From Marsupella aquatica (lineage: Eukaryota > Marchantiophyta): a DNA stretch of 64,000 bases. Below, piece by piece: positions 54,700-64,000 of this stretch; position 1 is the stretch's first letter; every line of letters begins with the position of its first letter. The stretch spans positions 18,290,001 to 18,354,000 of the forward strand of contig OZ316898.1 in the NCBI GenBank assembly GCA_973895155.1, written 5' to 3'. Below the pieces are notes generated by a model. The model was not told the origin of the DNA. It searched no databases and saw only the letters and a list, made by a program, of their open reading frames with translations. A program made the position numbers and the translations under genes.

Positions 54700-57680
54700 G
54701 GTGCGGGCAAGCTAAAGGGAAATTTAGACAAATACTAATTTTAGATGAAGTATATGTTTAGATCAGACTCTCTAAAATATATCACATTGCCCAAGGGCAA
54801 AAATGGTCGGACCAGGAGATGATCCAAAAGGCAAAGCAACCCAATGAAGGGAAGGAAAAAAGGGAAAAGGGCCCCAAGAAGAACAAGCCAAGGGGTCTCC
54901 AACCAAAAGCTAACAAAGGAACAAATAACAAAAAGTAACCAACAAAGGGGCCAAGAAGGCAAACACCCTACTATGCGAAGAACTGAAAGGCCTGGTAGGG
55001 CTAGGAGTAAATTGCAAAAGAGGGTCATGAAGTGGAACCTGTTGGGAAGCCTTAAAACCAACTACCTCAGCCCTACAAAGGAGAGTGAAGGCCTGAGCAT
55101 GCTGAAGAGCCGCAGACACCCGCTGCCCAAAAAGGACGGGGAGAACAGAAATTGGGAAAAAAGCCTCCTTTCACTACAAAAACTACACCAGCCCGGAGAA
55201 ACTGATCTAAAGTAAGGTGGAGAGCACCAAAGATTTAATAATGTTGCACCAATTATTTAATAATGTTTCGATGGAAGATCAAGATTGAATTTTTTTTTAA
55301 TTTTAAAAGTGACTATCCAACCTTTTGGTAGGAAAGTATTATAGTTGTTAGATGAAACCATTTGACGGTTTTGACGTTACTAGACATGATTGTCCATGAT
55401 TGACAATTATCTCATGTGTTCTCACCTTTGCATTTGAGTGTCAATTTCAATAACCGGATGTGGAGGATGTCATGAATGCTGTACCTCCTCGAGTTTGCAG
55501 CTCCACGAATAAATATGTCAAAGTTCAGAAGGACATAAATAATCGCATCAAAGTGTCCAATGAAATATGCACTAGTCCAGAGAGGACTAGTCTAGTGGAC
55601 ATTTGTATGATGTCATCAAAGTTTTATCATGAACAGTAAATGTATATAAAAGGTTTTATAGAGGGAAGAATCTACTCATCCACTATTCATTTGACCTTTG
55701 ATAGGCTACAGTAGGCCCTTCCAGAGAAGTCCAATAAAATGAGTCACTGTAGCCGTAGGTGCGCTTAGGGCGCTGGGTTTCATGATGGTGAGGCTCCTTC
55801 AATTGACACTCTAGTGACCCTAGCTAGTATGACAATTTATGGATTAAGCTGGTGAAGTAGACAGACTGATGAGGTCCTCAGAGAGTCCTCAGTTTAATGG
55901 CCATGGTGGAAAGCTTCTCCTACTGGTGAGGTTTGTGCGTTGTCCTTCTGTGTGGTTTAATTTTCCACACTTTAGAGCATCTCCAACAGTCAATGGGTTG
56001 GTCTTTAGTTTACTAGCGCTACCTTGATCAAACCCACTAAGCTTGAGCAAAAGAGACTATCCCAATGGGTTACCTTGAAATCTATTCAGTTGTGAGCTTA
56101 TTGAGTTTTTTGGTTATTAGAACTGTATAAATGTTCTTGAGGATAAGGATCCAAGATCTAATAATTAGTATCGAGTGGTGCATATGTCCTGAGGTAGTAA
56201 AGTAACCGTTGCATTGCATTTTAGCATATAATCGCTGATGTATACACTAAGCTAAAAAGAGTAACTCGTTACACATTATTTAATGTATATAGTAAGGAAC
56301 TAGAGTACTAAAAAAAGTAACTCCTCACACTATATTTGACGTGTATAGTGAGGAAATAGAGTACACCGTTGGAGATCTCTTACTTTACCTTCCTTGACAA
56401 CCGGCATTGATGAATTCGAACAATACCTAGTGACGTTTCTAGTCTGTGGAAGGTGGTGGAGGAAGGTGGTGGTCCCGTGTCCCGTGACCGTCATTCTGCA
56501 CAGGTTGAAACTGTGTCACGAGAGCAGATTTGCCACCGTCCAATTTCCATGGGTGCAATCATGAAAAAAGTAGAGAGCCAAATTGTCTTCCGCTTTAAAG
56601 TCTGTTGGATCCTATCTACATTGCTCTAGAAGAATCATCTTTCGAGCTGCGTTCTCTCAGCCTCTTTGTCGTTGCCCGGGTCGTTGCCTCGCTTTTTACC
56701 TCCTCAGACTTTTATCTTTAAATCTGGAAGTCCTGTACAATCAAGTTCCTCATGAATTACCGTTGCTGTCGATCCTGGTCTGGTTTGCCAATTGAGCTAC
56801 AGTAGCTGTTCCACATAACGTCTAGCTTCTCGTTGCTGTCATGAAGTGTGTTCATTTTTTATTCAAGTTGTCATGATAAACGTACTGACATGAACACTTT
56901 GACGAACAATCATTCATGCAATCATTCAATCAGATACCGGTATCGTGTGCGGAGAGTGAGGCAATGTTCAATGGTTTCTGAAGAGACATGCAATCACCGT
57001 ACTCAACGTGCATCTTCCGCTAATATCTCAAGGGTCGGGAGCAAAAACTTTCAGAAATCAGAATTTGACACGCTAGTATTTCGAGTGAGGCTCCTCCCTA
57101 ATCTTCCCTTTTCCAGGGTGTGCAAAGCAGAAGTTAGATGTCCTCAACTGACATGGAATTGAATGAGTAACGAAGAATGGCGTCACTCTATACACTTAGC
57201 TCTATCAAAATGACCTCTGGCTACTAACAAAAAATAATGATCCGCGCCAGCCTGCCAAGGGAAGCACTACTCGTCTAGGCAAAGTACCACTGTACATGAA
57301 CTCCATGTCTTTTCAAGACCACCGAACGAAATTTTGTATTAATCAATGAGGGCACCACCAGTAACTTGAGCTTGCGAATTGAAGCACTTCTGGATGTCAC
57401 AAGGCAATCCATGGCTCTTAGAATGATGATGTTGCACAAACATGACGCCGGCATATGACCTGGCGCACCACCAACATACCCTCAACAGTTCTTCAGAGTC
57501 TCAGGTGAAAATCCCTGACCATCACAACGATTATTTTCAATAATCATTCTACCTACTTAACGATCTAGAGACCGTAGCATGACAACGCAGAGGCTAAATG
57601 AATACGATCCGGTCGTCCTTCAAGAAATAAATTGAACTAATATGAATGTGATCCGAAAATGGACAGTTAAAGCTAGTCTC
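54700..57680. other. Intergenic stretch without recognised genes
   Basis: Nothing convincing. The minus strand around 54760-55210 is open and hydrophobic/Ser-Pro-rich (reading ...PFGSSPGPTIFALGQCD...), with a Lys-rich plus-strand counterpart. It could be a retroelement remnant, but no motif confirms this. Confidence 0.4.
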
Positions 57681-58102
57681 GATATCAATCGACGACTTTA
57701 GCAATCAAACTTATTATTATGTCGAGTTGACACTTGACATGTGAAGCGAGTTGCCGATGCTTCAGCTTAAGAAGTACCTCGATCATTATGTCGCATGCCC
57801 AGTTGCCCAAACTCTGTAAAAGGGAACAGCACGCAGCCCCAACAAAATTGGCTGAAGTGTGACGTGCCCTAGCCCTGTATATCAATCAATTCACCAGTAA
57901 TTTGGCGAGAACCGGCTGGTGGATTCGACTTCGTTGGCCTCCATCAATTATGTGTGACTCGTTTTAAAAGACAGTCCTGGAAACTCCTGTCGTCCTCTCG
58001 CTGCAAGATGTGCATGGATCGGATACTCCATTGATGAGGCCAAGCTTTTGGCTTTGGTTGAAAGCCACCACCCGGATGACTGAAATTTCCTCGAGAAAGC
58101 GT

Positions 58103-60564
58103 TCACACTGCAGCTGCGGCTACTTGAGCGATACGTTCTTCCCAAGGGTTCACACCTACAAAATCCAAGGGCCGATCTGACTCATTTCTGGTTCGAGTCA
58201 ACGACTGTGACGAGAGTGACTCGTGTTGGAACCCCATGTAAGCTAGTACTTGGTTGTCGGCGAAATTGAGAGCTCTCTCGATGTTCTTCATGCACTTCTG
58301 ATAGTCAGGACTGCTGACATCTCCATTACATGGACCACAGCCTGTAAAGTGGGTGATCCATGGCCATCTCGGATCCCCCAGGCCCGGATGATACTTCTCC
58401 ATTGACGTCTCGTAAGTGTCCACTACTTCGACCCACCACGCACTGATCATGTAGTCGCTCAAATCGACTAGCTTGACTTTCGCCTTGACGGCCTCATCGG
58501 TGAGAAGGAGATAAGCTAGAGCAGACTGGTCATCAGCGGGATAATTCTCGGGCCTTTTTGTAAGGTACGACGTCAACATCTTGCCATACTCGGCTCGGAC
58601 AGTGTCGGGTCCCATCGGTGACCATTTGTCAATCAGGTCGAGGCTCCATTGGCAATTCCGGATGATAAACACGCCAGCATTGAAGGCAACCCAGCTCTTC
58701 TGGGCGTAAAGTCCTTCAGAATAACCCCACATGATCATGTTCTTCCCCTCTGAGTCGTACGTGTGAAAGGGAGCCTCGAAAAGCATGTCCGTGAACACTG
58801 CGTCGCTATCAACCCAGAAGAACCACTCGATCTCTGGATGGGTTAGCATCAGCTTCCGCACAGTGGGTAGCTTGACCCAGAAGCCACCAAACAATGGATC
58901 TAGCCAAACGAAGTTGTAGTAAATTTCGTAATTGTGCATCCGTGCATAGTCGATCTTGAGCTTGACGGATTTGAGATTGAAATGGTCTCCTATTGGGCTA
59001 TAGCATGGGTTTGGCTGGGATCCTGTGACTATGAGAACGCGAGGTTTACCATCAGGATTGGCCTTCATGTGAGGGTTTGCAGTCAGCCAGTTTTCACGCT
59101 GCTCGTCCCAATCTTTGATGGTTGGACCGAGAAGATAGGGCTCGGGGAAGACGAAAGGCTCCTCCTCTGCTGGCTTTGTTCCCGCAGTTTTGGATTCAGA
59201 CTTCTCCTCTCTCACCTCCTGGGTCGCTCTCTCTTCAGGTTTCGATTCAGATTCCTTCGAATCCGTGGAATATTTCACTTCAGCTTGTACTCCAACCTCC
59301 TCCTTCTCCTTAGTCTGTTGCTCATTACCCTTCGCCCCAGACTCCTCCAAGTCATCATGATATGGAATTTCATCATTGGACTGAGGTTCCTCCCTAATCT
59401 TCCTCTGTTGCAGATTCTTAGCATTTGTTTCCGATTCCGACTCCGTCCTCTCAGTTTGGACTTTTTTCTGTTGCTCGCCCTGGACCTCCTGTTCTTCGGG
59501 AAGTGCCGTCAAATGCTCCCCATTCTCCGCGGCCGTTTCACTCTCATCTGCGTTTGGTTCGTCCTCTCGATTCTTCTCCATGCCATCCTGTCTACCGTGG
59601 TGCTCGAACCCAGCCTGGAGTTCATCCACTTTCGTCACCGGATTCTCCCCTGAATGATCGGTATTCGTCTTGATCTCCAATTTTTCTGACTGCAACAAAC
59701 GACAATGTATTTAGAATTTCGGTAGTTGACTTGAATTGTAATTACGTTATTTCTGACGAAGGACCTCGAGAGGCAGCAAATATCTTGAATCAGCAATCCG
59801 ATACAACGCAGAACAAGCTTCAGATTCGAAATGTTTCGTCGCATGGTTTCCAAGCACTGAACACTAAGAGCTCACTGACTTCCCAGTACGTGTATCGAGA
59901 ATCGTCGTTCGGATCCATGCTCATTTAACTACGGTCTCAGCTTTGCTCTGCTCTCCAGAGCCTTAACGATGAAATTCTGGAATGAATCGGTTTCTAAAAC
60001 AATATTCCAGAGAGCGTTTTTCAATCCGACATAAATCGGTACTGTATTGTTTTTTGCCTCAGCTGGTCCAGACGGATCCAGGCCTTTAATTCAATTTTAG
60101 ACCTTAGTTTCACCGCAGAACACGAATCCACGACAACATCAGCGCGAGGCTTCGGATCAACGGATACAACTGTGTGTCCCATAAATGCTTAAAAGAATTC
60201 GATTGGTTTCAGTTCGGTTCGTGCGCAGTTGAACTTCTTCGTTTTACTACAGAGCGGAAGCAGCTACTGTACTAAACTAGACAAACATCAAGCTTCCCCT
60301 GAGGTTTCCTTATCGAAGATGGGTACAACAAGTGATAGTTATTACCTGCACGAGGCTGTCGCGCACAGTGTCGTCATGCTCGAGTAGGAGTCGGTACCGA
60401 GCCAGCGATCCCTTGAGCTCCGTTTCCCTGACATATGTGCGGTCCACCCTCGCTGCAGCGACAGTCGTGCGAGCACTGAATTGGCTCAAAACCACAGCGT
60501 GCAGCAGCAAGACCAACACCAGTGCCAAGAACCGATCTGCTGCCAACCTCATGAGCACCCTCAT
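58103..60564 (-). CDS. GT34-family glycosyltransferase, two exons, intact
   Basis: Paralogue of 11433-13310 with the same gene structure. Exon 1 (60564-60346) has an ATG and a strong signal anchor (FLALVLVLLLHAVVLSQF). Exon 2 (59689-58103) joins in phase 0 (CAG|GTAATA ... TTGCAG|). The stem is even longer and very rich in Glu/Lys/Gln/Ser. Catalytic features: GPTIKDWDEQRENWL, RVLIVTGSQPNPC, NYEIYYNFVWLDP, DxD motif FFWVDSDAVFTD, FNAGVFIIRNCQWSLDLIDK, DDQSALAYLLL and HFTGCGPC. It should act in the Golgi lumen as a UDP-sugar-dependent transferase; the substrate cannot be told from sequence alone. It lies outside the segmental duplication, so it is an older duplicate. Confidence 0.9.
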
Positions 60565-60569
60565 CGTAT

Positions 60570-61670
60570 ACGACCAGAACCGGATCTTTCCTCCGAGATC
60601 AGCTCAGACCAGGTGTGCTCTCTGCAGCAGGAGCAGCAGTAGCAGCAGGGAACAGCATCGCTTGCTTACAGTAACTCCTGCGTCCTTCAGCTCAGAGATT
60701 CATCCACATCCTAGCTGGTCTTCCCCAATAATGTGAACGCTCAGCCTCCTAGTGGTCCCCCCTTTCATATGCCTCCCAGTAGATTGTCTCCGTTGTATCC
60801 CATCCTGGAATCTACTTTCTCTGCACTTTGGCAAAACGTACTTTCCAGCAATATATGCCTGCATGTAGCTGCCTCGCACCTTTATTGCATCATACAGGTA
60901 GATCAATCATCGATTCACGCGTAGATTAGCGTAAACTTTTGCAATCTTCTAAATTTCATGGGCAGGCTTGATGTTGACACCTAAATAAAACCAATCTTTT
61001 AGTAGGTCGAATATCATTCCTCACAAGGAGAGGAATAATAAACCCTCGCAGGACGGAAGAGCGTAATCCCCTTGAATTATGGGGAGATAAGGACCAGGTA
61101 AACCGGGCTAACATTCGTTTGGTCAATGTATAAGACACGGGGGTGTCCAGCTAAACAGGTCGGCGACCTTAATTAAGATTACATAGCAGGGTAACTCCAA
61201 TCGGTGTCCCTATGCCAGCGACAATAGGTGGGTTTGTCACAATGTACAAACTTACCTCGAAACTTATACGACCTTCAAATTGAAGAAATCAGTGTCCGAG
61301 CACATCATCGAAGTTTAGCCACGAAAAAGATGGAAGCAAATACTACTCCTCGTTATCCAGTTGTGGTGATCTCAATGAAGGAAGTACCTTTATCAAATGA
61401 TCTAGAAAACCATTCATGGCTTGAAATCCTTGAATCCAGGCTTGAATCATAATCGTTGACTCCAGGCTTGAATCATAACACATCAAACTGTCAAACACAA
61501 CAGATGAATGTAAGTCGCAAATTCTTGTACTTCCGCAGAAAACATAATGCGGAAGGTCAACTTAATCATTTTCATTTTCAAGATAAGGTGAAGAAAAGCT
61601 CATGAGCGGACCATGAAAGAGAACTAGGTGACAGAAAACACATGGGGGTGAACAGCCGCATAGACAAGAC
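60570..61670. other. 5' flank of the GT34 gene and intergenic DNA
   Basis: Likely contains the GT34 promoter and 5' UTR on the minus strand (CAG/CTG-rich around 60620-60660). No other feature is supportable. Confidence 0.4.
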
Positions 61671-61682
61671 TTTTTTTAGAAA

Positions 61683-62158
61683 CAGCTTTTTACTATCCTG
61701 TCCCCCCAAACTAACCGAATTTCATAACCTGCCCCCCAAATAAATTAAATGGCTAAGTTGCCCCCCATTTGGTAGATCTCTTTAGGCATACCCAGTACAT
61801 GGTCCCTGGTGCCACATGGCAAGTTGCCACTGGTCCGTGCTAAGCATGGACAGCGTTCTCACAAATACAGACGAGGGGCCAAAAATGGGTCATTTGCGGG
61901 AGGGCTGTGTTCGGGCCAGCGACGGGAGCGGGAGGGCTTTGTTCGGGCCGGAGACGGGAGCGGGATGGCTCTGTTCGGGCCGGCGATGGGAGTGCCTCGA
62001 TGGGGAAGGGGTAGAGGACAGGGCTTAGCCCGGACCAGTGGCGACTTGCCATGTGGCACAATGGATCTACGGAATGGGGGGCAACTTAGCAATTTAATTT
62101 GTTTGGGGGGCAGGTTATGAAATTAGACTAGTTTGGGGGACAGGATAGTAAAAAGTTG
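61683..62158. mobile_element. Mutator-like MITE with long TIRs and 10 bp TSD
   Basis: Flanked by TTTTTAGAAA (61673-61682 and 62159-62168). Termini CARCTTTTTACTATCC are inverted, and the inverted repeats extend about 85 bp (CATAACCTGCCCCCCAAA, CTAAGTTGCCCCCCATT). An inner inverted repeat (GCCACATGGCAAGTTGCCAC) extends the fold. The centre has two to three units of a roughly 33 bp GC-rich repeat (GTTCGGGCCGGAGACGGGAG). A 9-11 bp duplication with long TIRs is typical of Mutator-like elements. Confidence 0.88.
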
Positions 62159-62169
62159 TTTTTAGAAAT

Positions 62170-64000
62170 GCATACTCAATTGGTAAAATGGGGATAGTTT
62201 CTAATCATGTAGTGTAGGACTCTTAGGGCTGTCTTGCATGCATGATTGTGAGGGTCTTGATGCTCCCCTCCCCCCCCCCTCCCCTTTGAGTCAGTCATCA
62301 TGGCTAAGGGCCAACTCGCATGTAAGCGGCCTTACCCGTTGCGGCCCTAAAAATGACTCGCGGCAGTGTATTAGTGCATGAGAGAAAAATGCCGTCACCT
62401 CCTCCCCTGCCAGCCTTGACGGCAGAAACGTAGCAATTTGAAAGGCAAGGGCCGGATATATTACAGCCCTTGCAGGTTCCAACCTTAACTTCCACATAAA
62501 ACATGCCTAAAGTAACAGAGTCATATCGCGATAGTCTCCCATTGCGAGTTTTGCTGTGGCCACCGAGTTGCGGCGCGAGAAAAAAACCAGGAACTGTTTT
62601 TTTTATAATTCACCCAATTTTTGTCCATATGCCTATCTTGGCGAGGTCAGCCGAGATTGAGTCAATCTCAACTGCCCAGCTGAGATGCACGGAGGTGCAA
62701 AGTCCCCATCTCAACTATTCATATGAGATTCAAAAAACATTTAGCGTCAAAACTGATAATTGATATCAGTCACTGATAATCGATGATGTTGTGTACCTTG
62801 TTAGCAGCCTAATGCTCACTATATATGAGAAAGAGTAGGCCTTGTACATGGAAGTGCATGAGAAAACGTATCCTCACTTGTATTCTGGCTACCATAATCC
62901 ATCAACCTGGCCAGAGAGGGTGCACAGCATGCACCAACATTTATAATTGTAATCTTGGAATAAAAAGAGACCTAGGGTTCAAAATACCCGGTGATCTGAA
63001 CTTGGGTAAAAAATACTCCCTCCACATAAGAAGTTTGTGGGACCACTCAAGTCCACTTAGGATTTTATAACAAATAAATCTATACACTCATGTAGAATTA
63101 GGAGATAAAAAAAGAATGGGAAGGTTCTTTATGCAACTGACCACTTGGTCTCATGTAGAGTTAGACCTGTACTGGAAATATACACTTGTGGTGAAATGTG
63201 AAAGCAAAAGCAAATAAATGCCCTGCTATTTCCCTCTGTAAAGTACTCATCCTTAAAGCTATTCTCAAGCCCCACTTAAAAAATAATGGATACTAGCCTG
63301 ATACCTATTTCTTAAATGTATATTGAATGTAAATAGAGATAATTAAAGAAAAAAAAAAAAAGAATTATATGCTATTTCTTGTTCATTTTTGCCCCATCCC
63401 TGTCTATTGTTCATCTTCACTTTCAGTTTTGTCCTTATTGAGAGTTAAGATCTAGAGTCTTCACTCTAAACCATAACCCTGAAAAGTAGCTCCGGATTGC
63501 GCTTTATTAGTGAGATGTGATGGAGTTGGGAATGCAATCTCCCGATCACATACTTGGCCACCATGATTAGAAAAGGCTTATTGTTTAGTGCAGAGAAAAC
63601 ATGGGCAAACACCAAGAGGACATCTTCATACAGCACACCAGATTAAATTACATGAATTGTAACACGGAGTACCAATAGTTACAAATTAAGCACATAGGAT
63701 GTGGGGGAAAAAAACCAATTTCTAATGGACCAAGCATTGTAGGCTACAATAGGGTACAGACTGCAAACCAAACTCCATGCTTAATTGGATGTCTCCAATG
63801 AGGGAGGGGCAGAGCCACCTGGGTATAAGGGAGGTTGTGGCTGGGAGTGTATCTATTGAACAATGCTGGCACAAGGGTCAAGCCTCCCTCATTGATGGGG
63901 GAGTGACATGTAAACCTAATTCGATAGAGTTGGGATGGTCTCTCCTCTTAAGAGAGAGCTTGTAAAGGTTGGGCTGGAGGTGGGGACGGAACAATGTGGA
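62170..64000. other. Right end of the window, no recognised genes
   Basis: AT-rich with short homopolymer runs (C-rich near 62265-62285, poly-A near 63345). No ORF with family resemblance was seen. Confidence 0.5.

Noticed and set aside
54741-55215. Lys-rich plus-strand ORF and hydrophobic minus-strand ORF
   Set aside because: Complementary low-complexity frames without a motif; perhaps a retroelement scrap but not supportable.
62291-62504. Short minus-strand ORFs near 62.3-62.5 kb
   Set aside because: Two overlapping frames with no start context, family or repeat support.

Overview
The window looks like nuclear DNA of a land plant. The evidence is an F-box/PP2 lectin-like protein, NB-ARC and leucine-rich-repeat immune-receptor sequence, GT34 (xylosyltransferase-type) glycosyltransferases, a Copia gag relic, MITEs, GT-AG introns and a short (CCCTAAA)n plant-type telomeric tract. 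The receptor architecture suggests a non-seed plant (bryophyte, lycophyte or fern), but that is a guess.

Layout. Positions 1 to about 16750 and 39968 to about 54690 are two direct copies of one segmental duplication, nearly identical by eye. Each copy carries, left to right: (i) a multi-exon membrane protein gene (only copy 2 has its 5' end, at 39327); (ii) F-box/PP2, NB-ARC and LRR exons whose phases fit a single spliced F-box-PP2-NB-ARC-LRR gene; (iii) a small cysteine-rich ORF, truncated in copy 1; (iv) a minus-strand GT34 gene, intact in copy 1 and destroyed by a 2.5 kb deletion in copy 2. A third, intact GT34 gene lies at 58103-60564. The copies differ by reciprocal insertions: a 1006 bp GC-rich element only in copy 1 and a 298 bp MITE only in copy 2, each with an 8 bp target-site duplication and an empty site in the other copy.

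Between the copies, a Copia gag gene (minus strand) is split by a roughly 12 kb DNA element at 18091-30108 with inverted terminal repeats. This element is the most unusual thing here. On the plus strand it carries a small cysteine-rich ORF, an F-box-like ORF, and a long gene combining a ParB-like domain, a beta-class adenine/cytosine-N4 DNA methyltransferase (DIPY motif followed by a GSG SAM motif) and, probably by splicing, a Ulp1/SENP-type SUMO protease. On the minus strand is a DDE-like transposase of the type ending in VGHTHD-x-ID. About 18 copies of a roughly 42 bp palindrome are spread through it, largely in introns and flanks, at about 90 bp spacing. One core version (GGATAC/GTATCC) predominates on the methyltransferase side and another (GGATCC) on the transposase side. 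This copy is dead: its genes carry many nonsense codons, mostly readable as C-to-T (CAG to TAG) changes.

The remaining DNA (31.9-39.3 kb and 54.7-64 kb, outside the GT34 gene) is mostly AT-rich, repetitive and low in recognisable genes. It holds MITEs, minisatellites, a foldback structure and a Mutator-like MITE with a 10 bp target-site duplication. All exon joins are inferred from splice-site sequence and phase; no transcript data were available.
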